Assembly: GCA_036245525.1 (NCBI GenBank)
Contig: BTPG01000002.1
Coordinates: 160,093,609 to 160,157,608, forward strand
Source: Semisulcospira habei
Lineage: Eukaryota > Mollusca > Gastropoda > Semisulcospiridae
Direction of reading: 5' to 3'
DNA length: 64,000 nucleotides
Shown: piece by piece, positions 1 to 10,051 of the stretch
How the letters are laid out: every line of letters begins with the position of its first letter
How positions within the stretch are numbered: position 1 is the first letter of the stretch
Notes under the pieces: model-generated
What the model saw: only the letters and a program-made list of their open reading frames with translations
What the model was told of the DNA's origin: nothing
The model's database searches: none
Made by a program: the position numbers and the translations under genes

Positions 1-59
1 GCCTCCGGATACGCGGCATATACCGCGTATCCGGAGGCGGCACGTCTCGAATGAGTTAA
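1..59. mobile_element. TPD palindromic element, left end cut by window
   Basis: Hairpin with arms GCCTCCGGATACGCGG and its complement, then GGCACGTCTCGAATGAG and a terminal TTAA at 56-59. It matches the complete TPD copy at 29874-29943, which shows that the left TTAACTCATTCGAGACG end lies outside the window. It carries no coding capacity. Confidence 0.75.
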
Positions 60-405
60 GTTCAGTTGATCGTCAATGATCACTAGTCCAAGATGGCGTC
101 AGGCGGGCTGTCCGCTAAGCGAGCAAATATTTTGAAACTTCTTACACGCGCTCCACCACATGTGCCACACGCCTTTCTACTCCATCTCAATGTTGGTGTG
201 ACTGGAAACAAACCTCCAAGGACATTTCACTGTCGTATCGCGTGAACCGTCACAGTCAAGTTTTCCCGCCTTTTTCACGATGACTAAATGGTTTCTTGGT
301 ATCTAGGCGTCACAGTCCTCCTAAGATCCCATCTGGTTTCAAGCTGCCATCATTATAAGATTATCCGTATTATCTGATACAGCTGGTTTCCACTTTACAC
401 TGACG
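60..405. other. no recognisable feature
   Basis: Unique-looking mixed sequence. I see no repeat family, open frame or RNA signature here. Confidence 0.5.
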
Positions 406-608
406 AAGAGTGAAGCCCAATACTGTGTCACGTATCGCCCACTGGGCCAGTACAGTCACGTATCGCCCACTGGGTACGGCGTACGGAAGACTGAAGCCCA
501 ATACTGTGTCACGTATCGCTCATTGAGCCAGTACAGTGTCACGTATCGCCCACTGGGTACGAAGACTGAAGCCCAATACAGCGTCACGTATCTCCCACTG
601 CCCAGTGG
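406..608. repeat. higher-order tandem repeat
   Basis: The phrase GTCACGTATCGCCCACTGGG recurs about five times. It lies inside a larger unit that begins TGAAGCCCAATAC at 411, 492 and 567, giving units of about 81 and 75 bp. Part of the unit, CCCACTGGGCCAGTACAGT, is locally palindromic. Confidence 0.75.
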
Positions 609-934
609 CCAAGTTCTTGTCTGTTTTAGCGCGCTGTTGTTTTGTTTTCTCCTCCTGCAGAAGCTGCAATTCACCAGGGGACAGCTGCATGAGAGGGCTG
701 ACTGAACTCCTGTGCTTTCCACTAATCAAAATGCTCCTCTGTAGAGGGAAACCTTGCTTAGTGGAGTGCCCAGGATTTCAGCTCACTCCAGCCCAGCGCA
801 CTAAGACACACAAACGCCACAATCTAAAAGAGGCGCAACTCTACAGGGGCATATGATGATTAATGCCTCTCGCTTGAACCATTTACACACGTCTTCCCCC
901 GTCGAAGAAGGCCACTGTTACAAATTTAGCGGAA

Positions 935-1125
935 GTCAGTAAGGCTTTAACCTAGCTGAAGGAAGTATAGGTCCTCATGAGCCCCCGCAATTGCGGGGGC
1001 TCATGAGGATCTATGCCTCATGCTGAAACCATTCTGTATCCATGTTCCTTTGCCGGCTGTGGATCTTTGACGTTGCCAACTTACAATGACTTCAAGACAC
1101 AATTTGCGTCCACTGACTGGCATTG
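935..1125 (+). mobile_element. TPA palindromic element
   Basis: The core at 961-1022 is a nearly perfect hairpin, TCCTCATGAGCCCCCGCAA with its complement, followed by CTATGCCTC. Downstream is the typical TPA right half: CTGAAACCATTCTGTATCC, then GGATCTTTGACGTTG and TGCGTCCACTGAC. The terminal TTAA motifs have decayed. Confidence 0.75.
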
Positions 1126-1164
1126 TAGCGGTATGAGTCGACTAAAGCCTTGGCATTACCATGG

Positions 1165-1235
1165 CCTGCAAGAGATATACACCTGCAGGGGCTCACGATA
1201 ATTTATGCCTCTTCCTGAAACCATTGACACGCCTC
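1165..1235 (+). mobile_element. degenerate TPA core
   Basis: Reads CAAGAGATATAC, CTGCAGGGGCTCACGATAA, then TATGCCTCTTCCTGAAACCA. This is a TPA hairpin that has lost most of its left arm. Its closeness to the copy at 935 suggests a nested or duplicated insertion. Confidence 0.45.
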
Positions 1236-1239
1236 TTCC

Positions 1240-1754
1240 TCTGGACACTGCTGTCTGTAAAGCTTTCAGTCTCGGCGTTATAATGGAGGGCGGGGCCAGA
1301 TGCCGCAGATGGCGCGTGCACGGCACGTGACTCACGTCAAGACACTGACCAGCCACTCGTCATGAGTATTCAACGAATCTTCATCACGCTAGTCACTGAC
1401 ATCAAATAAAGCATATTTTTCTTATTAAATGCGCCTGCTGGGGTGACATTAAAGGAACGAAATACAATCAAAAGCTTCCGAAATATTAGGCCCTGCGACT
1501 GGAAGTGACACAGGTCTAATAACGATGCCAATAACTATGGCTTAGACTTAGGTCTCATCAAAGACACCGGACTTTGACACTGCATTGTCCAGGACAATGT
1601 CCAGGCGGGTGCCATGAATATTAATCATAAACCCGGCCCCATACAGTCCTAAAATTATAATAAAGCATCATCCCTGATTACGAACATCTGGTGGGACACT
1701 GTCTTTATTCCCGTTCACCGTCTACTGATCAAATACTGAAAAACGCTAAATTGT
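1240..1754. other. no recognisable feature
   Basis: No repeat or gene signal that I can support. The short phrase ATTAGGCCCTGCGACTGG does not recur in the window. Confidence 0.4.
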
Positions 1755-1768
1755 GGGGCCGGCTTGGA

Positions 1769-2148
1769 TTGATTGATTGATTGATTGATTGTACATTGCT
1801 TAACGTCCCGACAGCAACATGGCTTTCTCAGGACGTGCCTGCACTGCTTGTGAAAAAAAAAAATAAACAGAACATTGAATGTATGTCGCCAGCCGGTCAA
1901 ATACGTTAAATAAACCTAACACATGGGGCTAAATAAAGCTAAGACCATTTAGCAACAAACATCCAATATCAAGAGCTACAGGCAGTGCAGACAGTAGGGA
2001 GAGTTTTAAAAAGGCAAATACAGGTGAATGGACAAAGGGTAGACAGAAACACATGCCCCAGAATGGAGAGGAAAACCCACCCTGTGGGGCTGACCAGGAT
2101 GACCCTGGGAACTAAAAAATACCTAACCCCACCCAAGTCCCCCAGGGC
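1769..2148 (-). mobile_element. R380 retroposon with 14-bp target duplication
   Basis: A 380-bp insert flanked by the exact direct repeat GGGGCCGGCTTGGA (1755-1768 and 2149-2162). Read on the minus strand it starts near GCCCTGGGGGACTTGGG and ends CGTTAAGCAATGTACAATC followed by (AATC)n, a microsatellite tail of the kind left by LINE-machinery retroposition. It matches the copies at 17160-17932 and 60893-61944. No protein is recognised in it. It could be a SINE or the 3' end of an unseen LINE. Confidence 0.8.
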
Positions 2149-2186
2149 GGGGCCGGCTTGGAGTTCAAGCCATCGGTGCAAACTAT

Positions 2187-2259
2187 TTGTGCTGGTCTGT
2201 GAATCTGGACCTTACGGTCTTTGGCCGTAAGGTCCAAAATCACCGACCACGACATGCAA
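2187..2259. mobile_element. PF hairpin element
   Basis: Arms GTGCTGGTCTGTGAATCTGG and its near-complement meet at CCTTACGG/CCGTAAGG. The PF family recurs at 14984, 19529, 21577, 21738, 29291, 34478 and 50618. I see no clear target duplication. Confidence 0.7.
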
Positions 2260-3040
2260 ACTTATGGCTTGAATATTCAGTCAGCGATCTTCCTCCATCA
2301 AGCATATTTTCTATATTCAGTCGCTTTCCACAAAAATTGGATGAGTTATCGCCCATGGCTATCTTGGAGGACACAGGGTTTCATTAGTGGTGAAAATAAG
2401 CAAAACTGGACACACTCTGTAAAGCAAGTTTCCTGTGATATGTTTTAACACACAAGTTGTGTGGATTGCTTATGATGTCATTAACTGCCTCAAATGAAAT
2501 TTGACTCGAAAAATTCATTAGAGAACCAGAACTTCCGGTGCACATCATTTTCTTAATAAATCTTATTTGATTTAATGTGAATTACTTTCAAACCATTTTT
2601 ATGCTCCAGTAACTGACACAGAGATAAAGAACACACCCATATCCTTTTGATCAGGTAAATATGGCCGCTAAACTAAAAATAAAGAACTTTTTGATTTTCA
2701 TGTTTGTAGGTCATGTTGATTGGTGCCTTTGACAAACGAAAAGTAGGTCAAGACCAAACAGGCCCGATTTTCATGCACACGGACCCTAGTGACACTGCAC
2801 ATTGGTTGGCTTTCAGCTGTGTTCTCTACAGATGCTCCCCATTTCACTTTCACTGTGATGGTAGTGTCACTGATGACGTCATAAGTCATCGATGTGCGAT
2901 TTTTAAGACTAAACATTCTATTTGCACACGACATAACACACTCTTCGTAATATTTTCTAATAAATGACGTCAAAATAACCCGGATTAAAGCATATGAAGA
3001 AAAGCGCTATGGTGAAAAATTCGAGTTTCTTTTGTTGATC
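2260..3040. other. no recognisable feature
   Basis: AT-rich sequence without repeat families or supportable reading frames. Confidence 0.45.
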
Positions 3041-3042
3041 AG

Positions 3043-3182
3043 CCTAGTTACACTCTTCATTGCCGAGAAAAAGTGAACAAGATCCAGCTGAGTACAAGAG
3101 TGAACAAGTGAAAACAAGTGAACAAGATCCAACTGCAAGAGACATAGATCCTCATGATCCCCCGCAGTTGCGGCGGCCCCCC
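3043..3182 (+). mobile_element. TPA left half with small internal duplication
   Basis: Begins with the TPA left-end phrase CATTGCCGAGAAAAAGTGAAC and continues to CATAGATCCTCATGATCCCC and part of the hairpin. The phrase AGTGAACAAGATCCA is duplicated within it. The right half is missing and C-rich sequence follows. Confidence 0.6.
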
Positions 3183-3349
3183 GCCCCACCCCCACCCCTT
3201 CCACGCCACTCTCTACCCCTATCCCGCTATTCTCATTCACCTTTCTTCGCACCCCCCCACCTGTCGTTGCCTGATGAGGCCAACTGTCGACCAACCGACG
3301 TTTCATTAATCAGTCTCTCTAGTTGAAGATCACGCGCACGGTCAGTTAC

Positions 3350-3385
3350 AGGTATAGATCCTCATGAGCCCCTGAAATAGTGCAT
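3350..3385 (+). mobile_element. TPA left-arm fragment
   Basis: Only AGGTATAGATCCTCATGAGC remains of the family. Confidence 0.5.
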
Positions 3386-3622
3386 CCCGGATACAATTAC
3401 ACCCCTGTTTCGCCTACTGAGGTCAGTTTAACTGACCAGGTCACACTCAAAGGGCCGGTGGTCATCCGGGGCATTTGAGGGTGGTTTATTACTCCACTGA
3501 CAGCAAGCAGTATTTCTTCTCACTGCGACTCCTCTAACTGTTCAAGAGGTCAGAATAACAAAGCAGAATAACAGCGCTTGTCTCTCCTACTCCAGCGAAG
3601 AGCATCAAATATCCATTGACCA

Positions 3623-3739
3623 TTAACCCTTTCATCCCCAAGGTCCCATTTCTCAAATTTTGGAGGTGTCGCCTAATGACTATGTACTAGTTGCAGGAGA
3701 AGGCTTGACCAAGATAGTTCAAGGGTAATGCCAGATTAA
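3623..3739 (+). mobile_element. TPB half element, TTAA to TTAA
   Basis: Starts TTAACCCTTTCATCCC and passes the TPB phrases GGAGGTGTCGCCTAATGACT and GTTGCAGGAGA. It stops inside the left arm at GCCAGATTAA, so the fragment is itself TTAA-bounded. The right half is absent. Confidence 0.65.
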
Positions 3740-3789
3740 CTGTGGAAGATACTCGTTGCTACAACAGAACCTGTTTTGAGTGACCACCT

Positions 3790-3866
3790 TATGAACGACC
3801 ACCTATCAGTAAAGACCATCATTCAGGTGGCTGTAGTCGCTTAAATGATGGTCTTTAATGGGGCAG
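3790..3866. mobile_element. PN hairpin
   Basis: AAAGACCATCATTCAGGTGG pairs with the complement of TTAAATGATGGTCTTTAATG across a short loop. A second copy lies at 43225-43292 with matching flanking words (ATCACCTGTCATT and its complement), so this is a dispersed family. Confidence 0.65.
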
Positions 3867-3989
3867 TTGATACATTTTGTCCTTCAAGATTTCTCTTTTA
3901 GAGTTGAATAGAACTGCTTATTATGTTCTGGAACATCACTGCGTTTCTTCATAAAAGGAAGGCTGATTCGTTATTCAACAGACTTTAAA

Positions 3990-4225
3990 ATGTAATCCCT
4001 AACTGCCGGGGCAAGGCGAACGCTACACAGATCCAAGAGTCATAAACCCTCATGAGCCCCCGCAGCCGCGGGGCCTCATGAGAATTTTATGTCTCTTGCC
4101 CCTTCTACGTTCTTTGTGCCTACGTTTGGTTGGTGCCATGTACGTGTGTGCTTTTCGAGCAAATGCCGGTCATTTGCAGTCGCATCAGACGCGATATTCG
4201 TGATTACTGACAGCGAAAAACTAGC
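3990..4225 (+). mobile_element. TPA element, second subfamily
   Basis: The hairpin core is at 4034-4099 (CATAAACCCTCATGAGCCCC and complement). The left flank CTAACTGCCGGGGCAAGGCG and right flank TTCTTTGTGCC differ from the main TPA type but match the copy at 49367-49592. That pairing defines a separate TPA subfamily. Confidence 0.7.
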
Positions 4226-4280
4226 GTCTTTTTCTTTACTTTTTTTTTCTCTCCCCCCCCCCCCCCCCCCCCCCCCCCCA
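4226..4280. repeat. T-rich then poly-C run
   Basis: Simple sequence: a CTTTACTTTTTTTTCTC tract followed by about 27 C residues. Confidence 0.9.
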
Positions 4281-4503
4281 ACTAGCCTCAGAACCGTTCA
4301 CACCCGTGTGCGTTTTTACGACGAGTATTTGCAACCAAACACGTTACAGTGTGCGGAAACCTGCTGAACGGCCAGGTTCTTTCCACGCCCAGGCGTGAAG
4401 TATCACACATTGCTTCAGTGCCGGCAAATGCCCGCTAACAACGGCAAGTATCGGCTGCTGTCCACAAAAGCGCTAACTACCGTTGTAATCCCTTAGCTAC
4501 CCG

Positions 4504-4559
4504 TTAACTCATTCGAGACGTGCCGACTACGGATAGGCGGCACGTCTCGAATGAGTTAA
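4504..4559. mobile_element. TPD palindromic element
   Basis: 56 bp from TTAA to TTAA with arms TTAACTCATTCGAGACGTGC and complement. The centre is shortened compared with the copy at 29874. Its right TTAA (4556-4559) is also the left TTAA of the adjoining TPA element. Confidence 0.85.
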
Positions 4560-4757
4560 CGCACGTTGCGTTTCTGAAATCTTTGTTGATTCAACGCTAG
4601 TGAGCCCCAGCAGTCCAAGGAACATGCATACAAAGTGGTTTCAGCAAGAGGCTTAGATCCTTAAGAGCCCCCGTGAGCCACGGTGTGGGGGCTCATGAGG
4701 ATCTATGTCTCTTGCAACTGGAACGTGTTCGCTATTTCTTGGCATTGAAGGGGTTAA
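4556..4757 (-). mobile_element. TPA palindromic element, reverse orientation
   Basis: 202 bp, TTAA to TTAA, abutting TPD and sharing its TTAA. The reversed right half comes first (TTCTGAAATCTTTGTTGATTC, then GGAACATGCATACAAAGTGG), followed by the hairpin (4644-4716) and GGCATTGAAGGGGTTAA. The hairpin centre is altered: CCCCCGTGAGCCACGGTGTG. Confidence 0.8.
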
Positions 4758-5100
4758 CGGGTTTCTAGAGTCAACCAGTTCGCGTTTTAAAAGTGTCTGC
4801 TAAGTATCACGGCAGAGACTCATAAACTTAGTGAGCAAACATTCGAGTTAACTTCATGGCCAGAATGTTCAAGAGTAGCAAAGATTAGCTTGGCGCCAAT
4901 GGCACGTAAAGCGCCAATCGCATCAGGCACTAACCCTGAGCCATTCTGGGTCGACGAAGCTCCCGCTACAGGCACTGAGTGTGAAAGAAGTGTCGACAAG
5001 CTTACCACAAACTGCTGCAAATTTGACGGTCAAATTACCTCCTTTGAATGAGCTTAATGACGAGAGCTTCATGGAAAAGGTCACCACAGGTTCGGCGAGA

Positions 5101-5295
5101 TTAACCCCTTGACAAGAGGGGGAAAAGTGAACCAAGTGCTAGAGGCATAGATCCTCATGAGCATCAGCGGTCGCGGGGACTCATGAAGATCTATGCCTCT
5201 TGATGGCAATGCTCTTTGAACTGCGGTGGCTCTTATTGTTAAATTATCACGATTTTAAAAACAAAATCTGCGTCCACTGGCAGTGACGGGGTTAA
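5101..5295 (+). mobile_element. TPA palindromic element, complete
   Basis: 195 bp bounded by TTAACCCCTTGACA on the left and the complement of TTAACCCCGTCACTGCCAG on the right. The hairpin at 5139-5203 has an imperfect centre (GCATCAGCGGTCGCGGGGAC). It shows the terminal inverted repeats of the family well. Confidence 0.85.
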
Positions 5296-5419
5296 TGATG
5301 TAAAACGGAGAATCGATCCTGCGACCTTCACTTGCTAATTAATGTCAGCGCATTTTCTATAGATTAATTCTCATGCTTTGTTCCTGCATACGCCGTCTGA
5401 AACCATTTTAGCTAAGAGG

Positions 5420-5458
5420 TTAACTCATTCGAGACGCGGCACGTCTCGAATGAGTTAA
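5420..5458. mobile_element. minimal TPD element, termini only
   Basis: 39 bp: the end TTAACTCATTCGAGACG, a two-base junction, and the complementary end. The whole inner hairpin is missing, so only the two terminal inverted repeats remain. Confidence 0.85.
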
Positions 5459-5717
5459 TAGATGCAGGCCTTCTAGTATGAGATCTCTTGTGTCTATTTT
5501 ACTGACGTCCGCAAAGTTGAACAATTTCGACAAAACACCTTCGATTAGCGTAAAATGTATCACAATGACGTTTTCAGACATGAAACTAGTGTCGTGTCTA
5601 CCAAGTTAATCGCACGAATGTTCTCGTTGAGACGGTGTGCCGTTGATACAAACATAACAAAACACTAAGAAGAAGAAAATATGCCCCACGCCCCCTTTCC
5701 CCACCCACACACACACT

Positions 5718-5916
5718 TTAACCCATTCAGCCCTGACGCACTACAGCAAGAGATGGGTCGACCATGATAATTCAAGGGCAGTGCCAGATTACTTGGCGCC
5801 TGTCGGCGCCAAGCTAATCTGGCACTGCCCTTGACTGAATTATCATGGTCGATCCATCTCTTGCAGCTGGCGCCTCCAAACTTTGGGAAATACGGCCGTC
5901 GGGCTGAATGAGTTAA
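5718..5916 (+). mobile_element. TPB palindromic element, complete
   Basis: 199 bp from TTAACCCATTCAGCCCTGACG to the complement of TTAACTCATTCAGCCCGACGG. The hairpin GCCAGATTACTTGGCGCC pairs with GGCGCCAAGCTAATCTGGC. Outer words ATGGGTCGACCATGATAATT are also inverted on the far side. Confidence 0.9.
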
Positions 5917-5999
5917 AACAAACTTTGAAAAAAAAAAACATTCCAAATAACTTTCAACCAGAGAGCTGAAATGCAAGCACTAAGCACAAAAAACACTTA

Positions 6000-6038
6000 C
6001 TCTTTAAAAAATATTTTTTTTCGATTTTATTTTATTTA

Positions 6039-6085
<47 letters not shown>

Positions 6086-6218
6086 TTTTTATTTATTTAA
6101 AATTTTATTTATTTTTATTTATTTACTTACTTATTTTATTTATTTATTTATTATTTATTTTTATTTATTTATTTATTTTATTTTTTTTTTTTTTTTCTTT
6201 TCTTTTTTTTTTTTTTTT

Positions 6219-6249
<31 letters not shown>

Positions 6250-6255
6250 GAGCGG
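6000..6255. repeat. AT-rich and homopolymer microsatellite block
   Basis: (TTA)n at about 6041-6083, (TTTA)n to about 6180, a poly-T run to 6228, then a poly-G run of about 22. Apparent open frames across it are low-complexity artefacts. Confidence 0.9.
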
Positions 6256-6363
6256 GGGTCCAAATATAAATGTGCATCGTGTTGAGATACGATGCTTCTA
6301 CACACAGTTTTGTATACAACTGCATACTATACCGTATCCTTTGCGGGAAAACTGCCCAGAAAT

Positions 6364-6452
6364 ACCCTCTCAGGGAGTACAAGTACACTTCTATTCAAAT
6401 GAGATGCGAAGCATCTCATTTGAATAGAAGGTGTACTTGTGGCGTACTCCCC
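6364..6452. repeat. long palindrome
   Basis: TTCTATTCAAATGAGATGC and its complement are separated by three bases. The pairing extends outward with small mismatches through GTACAAGTACAC and AGGGAGTAC. I saw no second copy. Confidence 0.8.
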
Positions 6453-6723
6453 GAGTGGGTCTGTCTGGGTACGGGGCATTATGTGTGCACGTGGCATTGT
6501 GGAGAAAATTAATGCCGATTGGTGTGTTGCATGCCGCAAAGCTGATCAAAGACAAGCACCGTGATTTATTCATAACGCCCCAATCTACTGACCCCGCATT
6601 CACCGTGAAATAATCAGCACCCAAGCGCTGCATCACCGAAAATAAATTACCACACTTCACAGTTCACTTCAGTTCAGTTTGTTCCATATATTGTATCTGC
6701 GGAAAGAAAATCCCAACAGAGAA

Positions 6724-6945
6724 TTAACCCATTCAGCCCTGACGCACTACAGCAGGAGATGGGTCGACCATGATAATTCAAGGGTAGTGCCAGATTAGCT
6801 TGGCGCCGACAGGCGCCAAGCTAATCTAGCACTACCCTTTAATTGTCATGTCGATCCATCTCCTGCAACAGGTGCATAGTCGTTAGATGGGGCCTCCAAA
6901 ATTTGGGAAATTTGGGAAATACGTGCGTCGGGCTGAACGAGTTAA
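6724..6945 (+). mobile_element. TPB palindromic element, complete
   Basis: 222 bp from TTAACCCATTCAGCCC to the complement of TTAACTCGTTCAGCCCGACG. The core is GCCAGATTAGCTTGGCGCC with its complement around GACA. The phrase TTTGGGAAA is duplicated near the right end. Confidence 0.9.
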
Positions 6946-7019
6946 ACACGTTTAACAACACCAAAATACAACACAATTATTCGTTTAAAATCAATTTTTA
7001 AGAAGTGTATCGTATTCTT

Positions 7020-7430
7020 GAAATGCAATGCAAATCGCGCTGTTCACAAAATGGCCTCACTGACTTTTGCCTTCACAAGGGCAGAATCTGCATTGGCACC
7101 CAATGTCGTATTGACATGTTTACTGAACAGAAGAAAAAAAAAAAATCAGCATCGTATGCCTGAGGAAGAGTCTGAATATGTATTCTTTGCTGGTTTCATG
7201 CATATCTATGTTCCTCACACAGAGTAGGTCATGGGTGTTTGTTGTCTAGTTCTCGCTGGACTGTGGGTTCCAGAAGTTACATAGACACAAAGCATTACTG
7301 ATCAGGCATGGTTAATCCTTCTGAATGATTCAATCTCTCGACCCCAGTAGCGTTGACTAAGTAACAAGATTGAGTAACGGACTAGCGAAGCGAATATCTC
7401 AATAAAATATTTATAAAATCATCCAACGTC
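7020..7430. other. no recognisable feature
   Basis: Mixed sequence without a repeat family or credible frame. Confidence 0.4.
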
Positions 7431-7783
7431 CCCGCACCCCCCCCCCCCCCTCCGCCCTCTCTCTCTCTCTCTCGTTTATTTTGTCAATTAGACCAGTTGG
7501 CGACATGCAATCTGCTTTTTTGTTGTTTGTTTGTTTCTGTTGGTGTTTTGTTTTGTTGTTGTTGGGTTTTTTTCTTGCTTGTTTTGTTTGTTTTTTTTTT
7601 TTTGGGGGGGGTTTTGTGTGTTTTATTTTATTTATTTTTTTTTTTGAGGGGGTTGTTTGTTTCTTTTTGGTGTTTTTGTTGTTATTGTTGTTTTTTGTGT
7701 TGTTATTGTTGTTTTGTTTGGGGTTTTTTTTGTTGTTGGTTTGTTTTTTTTTTTTTTGTGGGGGGGGGGGGGGGGGGGGGGGT
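7431..7783. repeat. C, CT and T/G low-complexity block
   Basis: Poly-C, (CT)n, about 250 bp of strand-biased T/G words such as TTGTTGTTATTG, then poly-T and about 23 G. Frames rich in Phe/Cys/Val on one strand and Lys/Asn/Thr on the other are compositional artefacts. Confidence 0.9.
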
Positions 7784-8449
7784 TTGACACGCAACGATGG
7801 AAAAGTGTTTCCGATGATTCCAAAAATGACGCATTTCTTTTGCTCCTCAGTACATTAGTCGTCGTGTGCTGGCGACTTCGTGACGAAAGGGTGGGGTCAA
7901 GAAAACTGTTGTTTGGCCGGGTTGGGAGATTCCACTATGGTCTGTAGTTTTAAGGAAGTATTATCAATCGATGCACACGAATCAACAATATCCTTCAAGA
8001 GTCAGACCAATCAAGCACACCATCCTAGTTGCCTCGCTCTATCCGCTACGCACGCATAGTGGATAAAACGAGGAAACCAGTTTGGTGCTACGCATAATTA
8101 TGCTATTACGATCAATACACTGATCACGTCTTACACGTAATACCCTGCAATCTGTATGTCGGCATGGCGGTAAATCATGTTCCTCGACGAAGAGGTGTAA
8201 GGGAGACAATACAATGCTGAAACAAAACAGGAAAGCAAAACCTGAAAAAGGTTGCGTGATCAAGAACGGTAAACCCGGATAAGCACGGAACTGTGACAGC
8301 AAACCTTTTAGACGCCAGAAAATCAATTTAACTCTGAGTCTTGTTTCCGGTCACAATGGCTCAATGGTAAGCTGCAAACCTGGTACAGGAAGCAATACAA
8401 TTTTATGGACTACTTCGCACGACTGATGTTATTGCCCACTGACAGTGGC
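7784..8449. other. no recognisable feature
   Basis: Nothing that I can assign. GGCTCAATGGTAAGC near 8358 faintly resembles a tRNA A box but has no B box or fold. Confidence 0.4.
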
Positions 8450-8973
8450 CAGGGGTGGATCTTAGGGGTTCCGGACTCCCCACCCCCCGACCCAAAATTG
8501 TTTAAAATGCTATAACAAAGTCCCTTTTTGGGGTGTTTGCCATCACCTCTACCTATTTGATTTTTGGGAGAGTTTCGACACACCCACGGCTCCTCTCTCA
8601 ACCCCCCCTCCCACACCACCACCACCACCACCACCCCCGAACCCACCCACCCCCACCCCCCTCCCCCGACCAAAAATTATTGAAAATGCTATGACTAAGT
8701 CCCTTTCTGGGGTGTCCCTCCCTCCCCCGTTCGTTGATTTCTTTGCGCGTTTCGACACACACACTCTCTCCTAATCTCAATTCCCCCCCCCCCCCCTCCC
8801 CTTTTTGATTTTTCGGCCACTGGAAGAAGGTCCAGCGTCGGGAAGGCCTTCTTTTGTTTCAGGTTGAAGGTAGCAAACAAAGGTCGGAAACCCCCCTCCA
8901 CCCCCACCCACCCCCTCCACCCACCCCCCTCCACACCCTCCCCCCCCCCTTCCAGGTAACTGATTTGCCCTTG
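8450..8973 (+). mobile_element. CAGGGG-ended DNA element with internal duplication
   Basis: Begins CAGGGGTGGATC and ends near TGATTTGCCC, matching the better-kept copy at 55311-55654. The segment around ACAAAGTCCCTTTTTGGGG (about 8498-8600) is repeated at about 8665-8770. C-rich runs fill the rest. The CAGGGGYGGAT ends recall hAT non-autonomous elements. That assignment is inferred. Confidence 0.6.
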
Positions 8974-9067
8974 GTGGCTAACCGTTATATGGACTTCAGA
9001 CCCATTAAGTTTTTTGGCCCAGTCAAAGCAAGTGGAAGGGATCAACTTTGCCCTGCTGTCAAATACT

Positions 9068-9231
9068 TCTAAGAACAGGGGAAGAAAGCTGATATTATAT
9101 AGCCTAATGACAAGAGTAGTGTGTCCTTGACTCTGAGCGTCAATAGGATTGTGTATCCCATTGACGCTCCGCCAAGTATGAAGTAAGGAGCACGAAACTT
9201 AACATAACTGCCATAACCTCGGTTTTCTACC

Positions 9232-9240
<9 letters not shown>
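9068..9240. mobile_element. PL hairpin element
   Basis: The centre GAGCGTCAATAGGATTG pairs with CCCATTGACGCTC. The outer end AACCTCGGTTTTCTACC matches the end of the 54013-54160 copy. A CA/poly-C tract abuts it. Family copies: 22534 and 54013. Confidence 0.6.
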
Positions 9241-9262
<22 letters not shown>

Positions 9263-9272
9263 ACACACACAC
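9231..9272. repeat. poly-C plus (CA)n microsatellite
   Basis: About 19 C followed by (CA)12. Confidence 0.9.
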
Positions 9273-9499
9273 CACCCTGTGGTCTAGAGGGACCCTCTCG
9301 AGAGCCGATGTCGGCCTGAATTCTGCCGGTGAGCACGGCTGCGAGGCGGTCTGCCGAAGAGCCTTTTGCCTACTGACTGTAAGGTTGCTTGGAGTGCAAG
9401 AAATAAAATGAATTTACATCCCGCGCTCGGAAATAAAAATTTACACTCTTGATATTTAACTATGTTCTAATATTTCCGCCAACACTAACCAAGCACACA

Positions 9500-9600
9500 A
9501 AAGGTTATCGGGCCCACGTCGACCGTCGTTGGCCCGCGCACAGTCGTGCGCAGGCCAACGGCGACCGATGTCGGCCTCGTGACATTTTGCGCACCGGGAA
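9500..9600. mobile_element. PG hairpin element
   Basis: Arms GACCGTCGTTGGCCCGCGCA and complement (TGCGCAGGCCAACGGCGACC), bordered by GGGCCCACGTC and GATGTCGGCC. Related fragments lie at 9300-9345. The family is G+C rich and its outer ends are clearer at 21326 and 32974. Confidence 0.7.
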
Positions 9601-9751
9601 ATATCATTGGACTTCTCCCATAATGTTACACAGGTGTTCTGCTGTCACCACAGCATCCTGCTGTTGGATAGAACTATCGCGACACAGTACACAGATCTGC
9701 CGGACTACGCAGTAGACAGCAGTGTGTCCATATGTGTGAAAAGCTAGATTG

Positions 9752-9957
9752 TTAACTCATTCAACCCGACGGCCGTATTTCCCAAATTTTGGAGGAGTCA
9801 TCCAATGACTATGCACCAGTTGCAGGAGATGGAGCGACCATAATAATTCAAAGGCAGTGCCAGATTAGCTTGGCGCCGACAGGCGCCAAGCTAATCTGGC
9901 ACTACCCTTGAATTAGTGCGTCAGGGTTGCTGTAGTGCGTCAGGGTTGAATGGGTAA
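9752..9957 (-). mobile_element. TPB palindromic element
   Basis: Starts TTAACTCATTCAACCCGACGG and runs through CCAATGACTATGCACCAG and the core hairpin. The right end is partly duplicated (TAGTGCGTCAGGGTTG twice) and ends GGGTAAA, a mutated TTAA. Confidence 0.85.
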
Positions 9958-10051
9958 ATATATCACAATAACAATCTCGCTTGTCACACACAAAACTAGA
10001 TGTCACCGGCTTTTGCCATTGCAGTACAGAAATATGTTTGTGATGACCAAA

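Noticed and set aside
7411..7947. Open frames of 90-127 codons rich in Phe/Cys/Val or Asn/Lys
   Set aside because: Low-complexity T/G and poly-G sequence with no domain. Composition alone explains the lack of stops.
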